This document shows positions 15,119 through 24,483 of a stretch of DNA of 64,000 nucleotides, in pieces. The translations under genes were made by a program, and so were the position numbers. The first letter of the stretch is position 1. Every line of letters begins with the position of its first letter. The notes beneath the pieces are model-generated. The model had not been told where the DNA came from and ran no database searches. It was given only the letters and a program-made list of their open reading frames with translations. The DNA is from CBDHFN01 sp965262605 (GTDB taxonomy: Bacteria; Pseudomonadota; Alphaproteobacteria; JASGCL01): contig CBDHFN010000002.1 of NCBI GenBank assembly GCA_965262605.1, positions 496,001-560,000 of the forward strand, read 5' to 3'.

Positions 15119-17037
15119 TGTTCGCAGAATTAGGCTTAATATCGTTAATTGCCGCGTTGCTTAACGCAATTTTTATGAGTTTTGCCATGTTAGCAGGCGC
15201 GCATTGGCAAAATAAAAACCTGATGAATTGCGAAGTTTTTGGCGTGTTAAGCCAATTTTTATGTATTTCATGCAGTTTTATTTTTTTAATTATCAGCTTT
15301 GTTAATAATGATTTTTCATTGCGCCTTGTCGCCGAACATTCGCACAGCTTGCAACCATTAATTTATAAAATCGCGGCGGCTTGGGGCAATCACGAAGGGT
15401 CGTTATTATTATGGATATGGGTTTTAGCGTTTTTTGCCTGTGTCATTGGTTTATTGGGGCATAAAATCCATTTTTCTTTAAGAATTCGCACGATTGGCGT
15501 GCAAAGCCTGATAATAACGGGATTTTTAATTTTCTTAATTTTCGCATCAAACCCATTTTTGCGCAATTTACCCGCCGAACTTGAAGGGCAAGCTTTAAAC
15601 CCATTATTGCAAGATCCGGGGCTGGCGATGCACCCGCCTTTATTATATCTTGGCTTTGTGGGCGTAAGCATTGTGTATAGTTTCGCCGTGGCAGGATTGA
15701 TTTTAGGCAAAATTGACCCAAGCTTTGCCCGCGCGCTTCGCCCATATGCGTTAATGGCGTGGATTTTCTTGACAGCGGGGATAGTATTAGGGGCAAGATG
15801 GGCTTATTATGAGTTAGGTTGGGGTGGTTTTTGGTTTTGGGATCCCGTGGAAAATGCGTCCTTTATGCCTTGGCTAATTACCACGGCATTAATTCATTCG
15901 GTGGTGGTTTTGGAACGGCGCGGAGCTTTGGCAAGTTGGACAATTTTATTGGCAATTTGCGGATTTTCTTTATCGTTAATCGGCACTTTTTTGGTGCGTT
16001 CGGGCGTGGTTTCTTCGGTGCATGCCTTTGCCACTGACCCGACAAGAGGGGTATTTATATTGATTTTATTAATCATCGCCATTGTTGGCTCATTAGGGTT
16101 TTATGCGTATCGCGCCCCAAAATTAGCCGTGGGTAATTTATTTGCCCCCATCAGCAAAGAAGGCGGGTTATTGCTTAATAATTACTTATTATGTTCGGCG
16201 GCGTTTGTTGTCTTGATTGGCACAATTTACCCCTTAATTCTTGAAGCAATTAATGGCGATAAAATCACCGTGGGCGCGCCTTTTTATAATCTTGCCTTTA
16301 ACCCCATCATGCTAATTTTAGCAATTTTTTTAGGGGTTGGGCTGTTTTTAAGCTGGAAAAGGTCGCCGATTAAACATATATTTCACCGCCTAAAATATGT
16401 CTTAATCGCTAGCATCATCATGATTATCGCTATTTATTATATTTATCAGCCGCATCATTTGGGTGCCGCCATGGGATGTGGCTTAGGGGTTTGGGTTATG
16501 GGCGCGGCTTGCCGCGAATTTTTCGGGGGATTTGGGCAAGAAATAAAATTTTGGCAACGACGATTATCGGCGTTCGGTTCGTGTTTCGCCCATTTTGGTT
16601 TAGGCTTAATGATAATTGGCATTTGCGGGGCAAGCTTATTAAATGGCGAAGCCATCGCGCAATTAAAAATCGGTGATACTATAAAATTTCAAGAATATTC
16701 TTTAAAATTAATTGCTTTACGGCAAGTGGAGGGTAAAAATTACACCGCGCTTGAAGCCCAATTGCAAAGCGATGACGGCGTTAATTTATTGCCACAAAAG
16801 CGCATTTATCATAATAATCGCGGCGACACCACCGAAGCAGGCATCGCATCGCGCCCTTGGGTTGATATATATGCCGCGATTGGCGAAGTTAGTAATGATA
16901 ATATTTCCGTTCGGCTTTATATTAAACCATATGCTATGTTATTATGGTTAGGCGGAATATTCATGGTTTTGGCTGGAATTTTATCGTTAATTGATTTAAG
17001 GGCGCGCTTTGCCCCGCCGAATCAACGAAAGCAATAA
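15118..17037 (+). CDS. ccmF: Cytochrome c heme lyase subunit CcmF
   Basis: A 639-residue polytopic membrane protein of the heme handling family. The Trp-rich WWD motif (WGGFWFWDPVENASF) lies near residues 235-250. Many membrane helices run from residue 8 to 630, with a large periplasmic loop near 520-610 as usual for CcmF. It attaches heme from holo-CcmE to apocytochrome c. It overlaps ccmE by one base and is followed after one base by ccmG, forming one operon. Confidence 0.96.
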   Translation: MFAELGLISLIAALLNAIFMSFAMLAGAHWQNKNLMNCEVFGVLSQFLCISCSFIFLIISFVNNDFSLRLVAEHSHSLQPLIYKIAAAWGNHEGSLLLWIWVLAFFACVIGLLGHKIHFSLRIRTIGVQSLIITGFLIFLIFASNPFLRNLPAELEGQALNPLLQDPGLAMHPPLLYLGFVGVSIVYSFAVAGLILGKIDPSFARALRPYALMAWIFLTAGIVLGARWAYYELGWGGFWFWDPVENASFMPWLITTALIHSVVVLERRGALASWTILLAICGFSLSLIGTFLVRSGVVSSVHAFATDPTRGVFILILLIIAIVGSLGFYAYRAPKLAVGNLFAPISKEGGLLLNNYLLCSAAFVVLIGTIYPLILEAINGDKITVGAPFYNLAFNPIMLILAIFLGVGLFLSWKRSPIKHIFHRLKYVLIASIIMIIAIYYIYQPHHLGAAMGCGLGVWVMGAACREFFGGFGQEIKFWQRRLSAFGSCFAHFGLGLMIIGICGASLLNGEAIAQLKIGDTIKFQEYSLKLIALRQVEGKNYTALEAQLQSDDGVNLLPQKRIYHNNRGDTTEAGIASRPWVDIYAAIGEVSNDNISVRLYIKPYAMLLWLGGIFMVLAGILSLIDLRARFAPPNQRKQ

Positions 17038-17038
17038 A

Positions 17039-17563
17039 ATGAAAAAATTGCTTTATATTATTCCCATGTTGATTGCTATAATCATAATGGCATATTTATT
17101 TTTTGGTTTAACCCGTGATGCTAAATTATTACCATCGGCATTGTTAAACCAAGCCGTGCCCAACACGATAACCGCGGGTTTAAGCCCTGAAATTCCACCA
17201 ATTAGCCCCGAAATATTGCATGATAATCAAAAATATAAAATTATTAATGTTTTTGCCAGCTGGTGTCAGCCGTGCCGTGCCGAGCATTCGTATTTAATGG
17301 CGTTAAAAAATAATCCAAATTTAATTATTTTAGGCATAAATTGGCAAGATACGCCGCAAAATGCCTTGAAATTTCTGGGCGAACTTGGCAACCCATATCA
17401 GAATATTAGCCTTGATAATGATGGTAAATATGGCGTGGAATGGGGTGTTTATGGCGTGCCCGAATCGTTTTTAGTCAATCGCGAGGGTGTTATTATTTGG
17501 AAAAATACTGGTCCGCTTAATCCAGAAATTATCGCCACAAAATTATTACCCTTGATTAAGTAG
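17039..17563 (+). CDS. ccmG: Thiol:disulfide interchange protein CcmG/DsbE
   Basis: A 174-residue membrane-anchored periplasmic thioredoxin. One N-terminal helix (about residues 4-23) is followed by a thioredoxin fold with the reducing motif WCQPC (Cys76, Cys79) and the GVYGVPESFLV segment holding the cis-proline. It keeps the CxxCH cysteines of apocytochrome c reduced. I use the ATG at 17039, one base after the ccmF stop; a TTG at 17009 would add ten codons inside ccmF. CcmH and CcmI, often next, are not here. Confidence 0.93.
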   Translation: MKKLLYIIPMLIAIIIMAYLFFGLTRDAKLLPSALLNQAVPNTITAGLSPEIPPISPEILHDNQKYKIINVFASWCQPCRAEHSYLMALKNNPNLIILGINWQDTPQNALKFLGELGNPYQNISLDNDGKYGVEWGVYGVPESFLVNREGVIIWKNTGPLNPEIIATKLLPLIK

Positions 17564-17597
17564 TTTTTTTGGCATTATTAATAGCGACAAATAAAAA

Positions 17598-18758
17598 TTA
17601 TTCCGTATAAGGATAATTTAGCACCGTGTGTTTTTCCTTTTGCCAAGCATCAATTAATGCGCGCAACGAAGGCAATTTAAACCCGCGCTTTTTATTCATC
17701 GCGCCGATTTTATATAAATAATGATATTGGGCTAATAAAGTGCGCCATGCTTCAAGAATTGTGGTTTTTCGGTCCCAAATATGCGTTGCTTCACCGCCCG
17801 CGCCATTAATTTCAACGATTTTAAAGCCGTGTCCTTGTTGTAAATCGCGGTAATCTTGAAATCTTATATCAAACCTGCCAAAATAAAATTCGGGCGTATC
17901 GGCGGCGATTTTATCAAAAGCCTCTAACATGCCCTTGGTGATATAAGCCGCGCCATTGCGAAAAATTGTGCCGCGCGAATGGCTACCCGTAAAGGCAAGG
18001 CGAAAATTTTGCCCAAGCGGAATGACTTCTTGCAAGCGATGCGCATGGCGCAAGCGATAAACATGGTGAATTTCCTTGGCACGATAATCGCCCATGATTA
18101 ATTCTTCCAGCGTGGATTTACCATCACCGACAACAAAGGGAAAATATTTTAAGGTTAAAGAAAAAATCTGCCCTGATTTTTCATGCGGCATTTTAATATA
18201 AAATACCCCCGCTTCGCCTTCAAATGGAATTAATTCTTGCAATAAAATATCCGCACCAATCGGAAAGCTTTCGCAATATTTTTGCAAATGTTCCATGCTT
18301 CGTGAAATTTGCACGCCAACCCCGCGGCACCCCATATCAGGTTTGGAAATTAAGGGAAATGTTAAGCCAGCATTTTTAATATATTCTTCGGCATTTCGCA
18401 TGTCGGTCTCAATATCGGCACTGCGCGATAATTTTGCAAATTTAGCCACAAAATTGCGCGATTCACCGCCGACTTGCGATAAAACTTCGGCTTTGGATTC
18501 GCCAACCCACCCCCCCAAGGGAAAATTAGGGTTTGCAAGGCATGGCAGGGTAATGCCACCATATTTCAACGACCACCAAGCCGATTTAATCACGATGGGA
18601 ATATAAAATAATCGCCCCGTCATAAATTCAAACCAGCTTATCGCTGGACCCGATGGGTCAAACGGCGGCATGCCAACATGTTTTTCTTTGCCCGCAAAAC
18701 TGGGGTTAATGGCGTTTTCAATGGCTATTGGGTTGTTTGTGTCAAGATATTTCGTCAT
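17598..18758 (-). CDS. ATP-grasp domain protein (D-Ala-D-Ala ligase-like)
   Basis: A 386-residue protein with an ATP-grasp core at about residues 110-340. Lys and Asp in LISKPDMGCRGVGV, ILLQELIPFEGEAGVFY, and the metal-site segment FGRFDIRFQ with IVEINGAGGEATH match the ATP-binding and Mg-binding parts of the fold. These enzymes join a carboxylate to an amine through an acyl phosphate; the substrates here are unknown. The start has AAAGGA before the ATG and overlaps the dedA stop by 17 bases. It is the last gene of a three-gene operon (lipoprotein hydrolase, DedA, ATP-grasp). Confidence 0.75.
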   Translation of the reverse strand: MTKYLDTNNPIAIENAINPSFAGKEKHVGMPPFDPSGPAISWFEFMTGRLFYIPIVIKSAWWSLKYGGITLPCLANPNFPLGGWVGESKAEVLSQVGGESRNFVAKFAKLSRSADIETDMRNAEEYIKNAGLTFPLISKPDMGCRGVGVQISRSMEHLQKYCESFPIGADILLQELIPFEGEAGVFYIKMPHEKSGQIFSLTLKYFPFVVGDGKSTLEELIMGDYRAKEIHHVYRLRHAHRLQEVIPLGQNFRLAFTGSHSRGTIFRNGAAYITKGMLEAFDKIAADTPEFYFGRFDIRFQDYRDLQQGHGFKIVEINGAGGEATHIWDRKTTILEAWRTLLAQYHYLYKIGAMNKKRGFKLPSLRALIDAWQKEKHTVLNYPYTE

Positions 18759-19398
18759 TTTTATCCTTTTGGTGCGAAAAATTTATGATTTTCTTATAAT
18801 CATCTTTATGATTAACCACAAAATCCTTGGACGATTTAAGCATTTTTTTGATGATATTCGGCAAGAAAATAATGCTGATAATGGCGATAAATGCCACAAC
18901 CCAACGCCAAATCCCCAAAGTTTGCCAAAAATGTTCGCCAAATTTTATGGTTACGAAAAATAATCCCCCCGTCCAAATTGAACCCGCCCCACCCGTGGCA
19001 AGAAAAAATTTCCAAAAACTTAATTTGAAAAATCCACACGCCGAATAAGTCGGCAAGCGCAAACCCGGCACAAATCTTGCGGCAATTACCGCGCCATAAA
19101 TATTTTTGTCAAGCCAGTGTTTTGCCTCGCTCACGCCTTTTTTCTCAATTAACCTATGCGCCCAGTTAAGATAATGGGCAAAATATCCCAAATAATATAA
19201 ACCAATGTCGCCCAAAATAATACCCATATATACCGCCAATAAGCCAAGTTCCCATGAAATTTTATTTTCAACGACTAAAATAGCCGCGGTGATGGTTGAC
19301 ACATCTTCAAGAATAAATGTACTAATGGCAAGTTGCGTGGCAATGAACCAAGGGTCATCAATCCAATCTTTGACAAGGTAAATTGCTTGGTCAAGCAT
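18742..19398 (-). CDS. DedA/SNARE-associated family membrane protein
   Basis: A 218-residue protein with the DedA layout: a re-entrant N-terminal region holding FILEDVSTITAAIL, then GDIGLYYLGYFAHYL, then the FVPGLRLPTYSACGF segment with the conserved basic residue, and several C-terminal helices. DedA proteins act as undecaprenyl-phosphate or phospholipid flippases and affect envelope homeostasis. The ATG overlaps the stop of the upstream hydrolase gene (TAATG). The C terminus is Lys-rich and cytoplasmic. Confidence 0.85.
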   Translation of the reverse strand: MLDQAIYLVKDWIDDPWFIATQLAISTFILEDVSTITAAILVVENKISWELGLLAVYMGIILGDIGLYYLGYFAHYLNWAHRLIEKKGVSEAKHWLDKNIYGAVIAARFVPGLRLPTYSACGFFKLSFWKFFLATGGAGSIWTGGLFFVTIKFGEHFWQTLGIWRWVVAFIAIISIIFLPNIIKKMLKSSKDFVVNHKDDYKKIINFSHQKDKNDEIS

Positions 19399-20216
19399 TA
19401 TTGCACCGATTCAATGGCTTCAACCATTTTATTATATGAATTCCAAGGCAGAAAATGATTAAGCCCGTCAAGCGTCATAATTTTAACTTGCGCATTTGTC
19501 AGATTTTTTTGCATAAAAGCAACATTTTGATAGGGCACTAATTCGTCTTTTGTGCCGTGAATTATCGTGATTTTTTGTTTAATATTCGTCAATTGCGCTT
19601 GTAATATTTGCAATTCTGGCTTTAATCCCATTAATTCAATATTGGCATTATAAAGATTGGTCGGCAGAATTTGCCTAAAAGGGAAATATTGCCCCAAGGG
19701 TTGCAATATATGAATTTTTTCTAATTCAGGGTCTAATGAACCAGCGGCAATAACAGCACCTTGAATCTTATCCCCATAAATAGCCAATGATTTGGCGGCA
19801 ATTGGTCCGCCTAAACTATGCCCGACAAGGTAATTTTCGTGTTCACCTAACAAAGCCCCAACCGCCTTGGCTTGCAATTCAAGCGACACAACAGGGGTTT
19901 GCCCGCTTTGCCCAAAACCCGGTCTGTCAATCGCAATATAATAATATCCCTTGGGGACATTCATTAAATAATCAGCCCAACCATCAGCACTGCCCGGTGT
20001 GCCATGCACGAAAATTACCCGCTTGCCTTGTTCGTCCCCCATGGCAAGATAGGAAACCTTGCCGATTTCGGCAACATTAATTTCATATCTTGGGATTTGG
20101 CTGTATTGCGCTTGGGGGGTTGCAGGTTTGGGAATATCCATACAGCCAAATAAGCCAAACACCATCATTAAGATAGCGTGCTTGGGGGGGAATATAAAAT
20201 ATTTTGTATTTTTCAT
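19398..20216 (-). CDS. Alpha/beta-hydrolase lipoprotein
   Basis: A 272-residue hydrolase with a lipoprotein signal: MMVFGLFGC puts a lipobox Cys at residue 25. The fold shows FVHGTPGSADGW (oxyanion region), nucleophile elbow GHSLGG, acid IHGTKDELVP and base LDGLNHFLPW, a complete Ser-Asp-His triad. It is most likely anchored in a membrane and faces the periplasm. I use the ATG at 20216 because it gives a proper lipoprotein signal; the frame also opens at a TTG at 20264. First gene of the operon with dedA and the ATP-grasp gene. The substrate is unknown; a lipid or ester is the natural guess. Confidence 0.78.
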   Translation of the reverse strand: MKNTKYFIFPPKHAILMMVFGLFGCMDIPKPATPQAQYSQIPRYEINVAEIGKVSYLAMGDEQGKRVIFVHGTPGSADGWADYLMNVPKGYYYIAIDRPGFGQSGQTPVVSLELQAKAVGALLGEHENYLVGHSLGGPIAAKSLAIYGDKIQGAVIAAGSLDPELEKIHILQPLGQYFPFRQILPTNLYNANIELMGLKPELQILQAQLTNIKQKITIIHGTKDELVPYQNVAFMQKNLTNAQVKIMTLDGLNHFLPWNSYNKMVEAIESVQ

Positions 20217-20473
20217 GGTGATTCTTTGGTTAAATTCCTTATCATTAATTTTAAAATATCGCAAGTTTTTTATTAGCGGACATTCCCCATTTTTTTATCC
20301 TTAGGATATAGTCAAAATCTCCCTTAAACTTAAAATATTTAATCAAGTTAGCGATGATAATTTTTATATTATTGAGGAATCAGTGTATAGCGCAAATAAC
20401 TCAAAATAATTCTTTACTTTTATTTGTTTTTATTGTAATATTACTTACAATAAATCAAGTAAAAAGGAATGTA

Positions 20474-21565
20474 ATGAGTGAATATTATCCAATTAATCAA
20501 GTAATACTTGGGAATTGCATTGACATTGCGAATCAAATGCCCGAAAATTCGGTTGATGTTATTTTTGCTGACCCGCCTTATAATTTGCAATTAAAGCATG
20601 ATTTATTTCGTCCCGATGCCAGCAAGGTTATTGGTGTAAGCGAGGGTTGGGATAAATTTGCCAATTTTCAACAATATGATGAATTTACAAAAAATTGGTT
20701 AAGCGCGATGCGCCGAATTTTAAAACCCAATGGCACAATTTGGGTGATTGGGTCATATCATAATATTTTTCGTGTTGGCACGCAAATTCAAGACCAAGGA
20801 TTCTGGATTCTTAACGATATAATTTGGGTGAAGCAAAACCCCATGCCCAATTTTAAGGGCACGCGATTCACCAATGCCCATGAAACGCTAATTTGGGCGG
20901 CTAAATCGGAATCAGCGAAATATAAATTTAATTACGATGCCATGAAGGCACTTAACGAAGATACGCAAATGCGTTCGGATTGGAGTCTTTCATTATGCAC
21001 AGGGTTTGAACGATTAAAAAATGCAACGGGCAATAAAGTTCACCCCACGCAAAAACCCGAATCGTTGCTTTATCGGGTAATTTTAGCGTCTAGTGATGTT
21101 AATGATGTGATTTTTGATCCTTTTTCTGGCACGGGCACAACCGCCGCCGTTGCCAAGAAAATGGGCAGAAAATATATTGCCTGCGAAATGGATAAAGAAT
21201 ATTGGCAAGCATCATGCGAACGGCTTGCCAGCATCAGCGATGAAATTTCCAGCAGCGAATTAGAATATACTAAACCCAAACGCAAGGAACAACGCATTCC
21301 TTTTGGCAGGCTTTTAGAAGAAGGGTTAATCAAGGCGGGTGAGGAGTTATTAAGCCCCTGCAATAAATATAAAGCCAAAATTCTTGCCGATGGTTCTATA
21401 AAAACCGATTTTTTTTCTGGATCAATTCATCGGGTCGGCGCCTTGGTGCAAGGCGCGCCGACTTGTAATGGTTGGACTTATTGGGCAATTTCGCGCCCAA
21501 AATCAGGCAAAGCGCCAGAAAAAATCAGCATTAATAATTTACGAGAACAAATGAGAAGAGCATGA
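20474..21565 (+). CDS. ccrM: CcrM-type DNA adenine methyltransferase (GANTC)
   Basis: A 363-residue beta-class N6-adenine methyltransferase. The catalytic DPPY is at residues 33-36, and the SAM motif DPFSGTGTTA near 215, so the order is the reverse of alpha-class enzymes. After the catalytic domain there is an 85-residue C-terminal domain (GRLLEEGLIKAGE through SINNLREQMRRA) shared by CcrM proteins and needed for DNA recognition. CcrM methylates GANTC and times cell-cycle gene expression in alphaproteobacteria. AAGGA lies before the ATG at 20474; an upstream in-frame ATG at 20354 would add 40 hydrophobic residues unlike the family. A GANTC site lies at 20377-20381. Confidence 0.95.
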   Translation: MSEYYPINQVILGNCIDIANQMPENSVDVIFADPPYNLQLKHDLFRPDASKVIGVSEGWDKFANFQQYDEFTKNWLSAMRRILKPNGTIWVIGSYHNIFRVGTQIQDQGFWILNDIIWVKQNPMPNFKGTRFTNAHETLIWAAKSESAKYKFNYDAMKALNEDTQMRSDWSLSLCTGFERLKNATGNKVHPTQKPESLLYRVILASSDVNDVIFDPFSGTGTTAAVAKKMGRKYIACEMDKEYWQASCERLASISDEISSSELEYTKPKRKEQRIPFGRLLEEGLIKAGEELLSPCNKYKAKILADGSIKTDFFSGSIHRVGALVQGAPTCNGWTYWAISRPKSGKAPEKISINNLREQMRRA

Positions 21566-22539
21566 GGTTAATTGCCATATTTTCGCTGATTTGCCTGCCC
21601 ATTTGGGCATCAGCCTTAAATTTATTGCCCGCCGAGGCATGTTTGAGTGAATTAGAAAAAATTGGTAAATTTGCCACCATCACAAGTTCGTATCATAAAG
21701 CGCAAATACCCGTTCGTTATGGCGTATTTACCCCGCATAATCCCAAATCCACGCTTGTTTATTTAACCAGCCGCGCCGAACATATTGAACGATATTGCGA
21801 TGTAATACAATATTTTTATGCCAAAGATATTAATATTGTCGTGGTGGAATGGTTAGGTAATGGCTTATCAGGTCGGTTGGCGAAACCTTATACTAAGGGG
21901 CATATTGATAATTATGATACTTATATTAAAGATCTTGGAATTATTATGCCATTATTGCAAAAAATGCCCAAACCGATTAACTTAGCGGCTTTTTCCATGG
22001 GTGGCAATATTGGGCTTAGATTTTTAATCGCCAATCCCATGGCGGTTGAAAAGGCAATATTTATATCGCCCATTTGGGATACGGACACTAACCCCGCCTT
22101 AATTGTAAGTTCGCGTGCCATGATGGCATTTGTTGGCAAAGAAGCGTTTTTGCCCGGCAATGCGCCATATGAAAAATTGCCGATGAAGGATTATATTGAT
22201 GTTTCCTTAAACGAAGAACGAATCATGCGCAATCAAAAATTATATGATATTAACCCAAATTTAGCCGTGGGTGGCTATACATATGGTTTTGCCGATGCGA
22301 CTATTAATTCCATAGAAAAACTGCATGGCGAGATTGAAAAAAACACCCTGCAAATTCCTATCTTGATTTTAGGCAATTTGAATGATAAGGTAGCATCACC
22401 GAGGGGATTTAAAGATATGATGGCAAAATTACCAAGCGCGAAATTTATCAATTATGAAGGTGCAAAACACGCATTATTGATGGAACGCGATGCGATTGCC
22501 GACAACGCGCTTAATGATATTATGGATTTTATAAAATGA
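21562..22539 (+). CDS. Exported alpha/beta hydrolase (serine-type), first of a tandem pair
   Basis: A 325-residue hydrolase of the lysophospholipase-like group with a signal peptide (first 18 residues, cleavage near ASA-LN). The nucleophile motif is AFSMGGN with Ser145; the acid is in GNLNDKV and the base His in GAKHALLMERD, so the triad is complete. The ATG overlaps the ccrM stop by 4 bases (ATGA), and its own stop overlaps the next gene by 4. The neighbour is a paralogue of similar length, so the pair arose by duplication. Substrate unknown; coupling with ccrM is unexpected and may be only positional. Confidence 0.8.
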   Translation: MRLIAIFSLICLPIWASALNLLPAEACLSELEKIGKFATITSSYHKAQIPVRYGVFTPHNPKSTLVYLTSRAEHIERYCDVIQYFYAKDINIVVVEWLGNGLSGRLAKPYTKGHIDNYDTYIKDLGIIMPLLQKMPKPINLAAFSMGGNIGLRFLIANPMAVEKAIFISPIWDTDTNPALIVSSRAMMAFVGKEAFLPGNAPYEKLPMKDYIDVSLNEERIMRNQKLYDINPNLAVGGYTYGFADATINSIEKLHGEIEKNTLQIPILILGNLNDKVASPRGFKDMMAKLPSAKFINYEGAKHALLMERDAIADNALNDIMDFIK

Positions 22540-23519
22540 AAAAAATAATTGCATTATTTTGCTTGGTGCTATTTAGTGATTTAAATGCCTTGCCGCTTCG
22601 CAATGCCAAAGAATGCCTTGAAGATTTACAGAAAATCGGCAAATATTCCGTGGTTTATTCGTTTGATAATAAACCCATCAGAATTGGCATTTTTGGCGAA
22701 GATTCCCCGCAATATGGCACCATATTATTTTTAAATGGGCGGGCTGATTTTATTGAAAAATATTGCGATTTTATTATTGCTTATAGCGAAAAATCATACC
22801 GCGTGATTATTGCTGATTGGCGCGGGCAAGGATATTCGGTTCGGCTTTTGCCCGACCCAGAAAAATTACATAGCAATAATTTTGACGATTATTTCAAAGA
22901 CTTAAATATGTTGGCAAGAATCACCCAAACTTTTCCAAAACCCTATTATTTAGTTAGCTATGATTTAGGGGCAAATATTGGGTTAAGATTTATCGCCAAG
23001 AACCCTAAATTTTTTGAAAAATCTGTGTTTATTTCGCCTTTATGGGAATTAAATGCCAATAAAATTAACCGCAATATTCCAGAATATATCACGAATATTT
23101 TTGGCAAAGACGAATATATTTTTGGCAATGATAAATATATCACGCTAAATGGGCATTTAGACCAAAATTTAGAAACCGCCAATAAAGAACGATTAATCCG
23201 CAATCAAAATTTATTGGATATTGACGATAAATTTATTATTAAGGGCATGACTTTTGGGTGGTTAAACGAAGCGGTTAAATCTTTTGGTAATCTTAAAAAA
23301 ATCAATCAAAATAACGATATAAAAAACCCCTTGCTAATTTTAGCGGGGCAAAATGATTCCGTGGTGCCCAATAAAATAATTACCGATTTTATGCTGAATT
23401 TCACGAATGCCGCGTATTATGAATTGCCAGATGCACGCCATGATTTATTTAATGAAAAAGAAGAAATTATCCAACAAGTATTTGATAAAACCATAAATTT
23501 TTTAAGCAATAATCCATAA
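22536..23519 (+). CDS. Exported alpha/beta hydrolase paralogue with Asp at the nucleophile position
   Basis: A 327-residue paralogue of the preceding gene, with a signal peptide (MKKIIALFCLVLFSDLNA). The two align along their length: LCR-like N termini, IEKYCDxI, GNIGLRF/ANIGLRF, NEERIMRNQ/NKERLIRNQ. At the nucleophile elbow AFSMGGN of the partner becomes SYDLGAN, so Asp143 stands where Ser145 is. The acid (GQNDSVV) and His (DARHDLF) positions are kept. Asp nucleophiles occur in haloalkane dehalogenases and epoxide hydrolases, so this may be a changed enzyme rather than a dead one. The stop overlaps the next start by one base. Confidence 0.78.
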   Translation: MKKIIALFCLVLFSDLNALPLRNAKECLEDLQKIGKYSVVYSFDNKPIRIGIFGEDSPQYGTILFLNGRADFIEKYCDFIIAYSEKSYRVIIADWRGQGYSVRLLPDPEKLHSNNFDDYFKDLNMLARITQTFPKPYYLVSYDLGANIGLRFIAKNPKFFEKSVFISPLWELNANKINRNIPEYITNIFGKDEYIFGNDKYITLNGHLDQNLETANKERLIRNQNLLDIDDKFIIKGMTFGWLNEAVKSFGNLKKINQNNDIKNPLLILAGQNDSVVPNKIITDFMLNFTNAAYYELPDARHDLFNEKEEIIQQVFDKTINFLSNNP

Positions 23520-24463
23520 TGCAAAAAATAACCATCACCGAACCGATTTTAATTCAAGAATATTTTGCACAAAATTTCCCAAGCGTATCATATGAATTAT
23601 GGCAAATTTGGTGCCGTAAGGGCGAAATTAAGCTTAATGGCAAAAAAATCAGCGGTAATATATTATGCAGCAGCGGCGATATTTTGCGACTACCACCATT
23701 AAGCTTTTTCCCCCAAGCGCCACAAAAAGCACCAAGCGCAATAAGCCATGAACAAGCATGGCAAGCCCTTAGCCCCTTGATTATTTTTCAAAATAATGAA
23801 TTTATGGTAATTAATAAACCTGCTAAACTTGCCGTGCAAGGTGGTTCAGCCATTGAAATATCCGTGGATTACTGGTTGCAAACTATCAACCAATCACGCC
23901 CAAAACGCCAAGGATTAAGCTTAGTTCACCGACTTGACAAAGACACCACGGGGGCATTAATCATCGCAAAATCGCACGAAAACGCCAGTATTTTAACGGC
24001 TCAATTCAAAAGCCGTGCGGTTAAAAAAATCTATCACGCGCTTTGCATCGGGCGACCTTCGCTTAATATCAGCGGCACGATTAACGATAAAATTGGCGTG
24101 GCGGTTGGCAAAAATGCCTTGGAAAAAATGGCGGTAAATAAAGATGGCGACGAGGCGCAAACAAAATGGCGCGTGCTTGCCAGCAACGATGCGCATCAAT
24201 GTAATTATTTAGAATTATCACCCCACAGCGGGCGCAAACACCAATTACGCGTGCATATGGCGCATTATGGTTGCCCCATAATTGGTGATGGCAAATATGG
24301 TGGCAAATTGGCGCATAGTTTATTGCCCCATAATAAAAATATGTTTCTGCACGCCTATGAAATTCAAATACCCGATGGTAATGGCAAGCATCATATTATC
24401 CGCGCCCCCTTGCCTGACGCTTTTTGTGATGCTTTAATAAAATTTAACTTGCAAGCTCCGTGA
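23519..24463 (+). CDS. RluA-family pseudouridine synthase (RluC-like)
   Basis: A 314-residue enzyme with an N-terminal S4 RNA-binding domain (about residues 15-60, WCRKGEIKLNGKK) and an RluA catalytic domain. The catalytic Asp140 lies in HRLDKDTTG, and the distal HQLRVHMAH and PIIGDGKYGG motifs are present. It isomerises uridines to pseudouridine in 23S rRNA; RluC or RluD specificity cannot be told here. The ATG overlaps the preceding stop (TAATG), so it is part of the ccrM run. Confidence 0.9.
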   Translation: MQKITITEPILIQEYFAQNFPSVSYELWQIWCRKGEIKLNGKKISGNILCSSGDILRLPPLSFFPQAPQKAPSAISHEQAWQALSPLIIFQNNEFMVINKPAKLAVQGGSAIEISVDYWLQTINQSRPKRQGLSLVHRLDKDTTGALIIAKSHENASILTAQFKSRAVKKIYHALCIGRPSLNISGTINDKIGVAVGKNALEKMAVNKDGDEAQTKWRVLASNDAHQCNYLELSPHSGRKHQLRVHMAHYGCPIIGDGKYGGKLAHSLLPHNKNMFLHAYEIQIPDGNGKHHIIRAPLPDAFCDALIKFNLQAP

Positions 24464-24483
24464 AATATCATTAATATGTTTTC

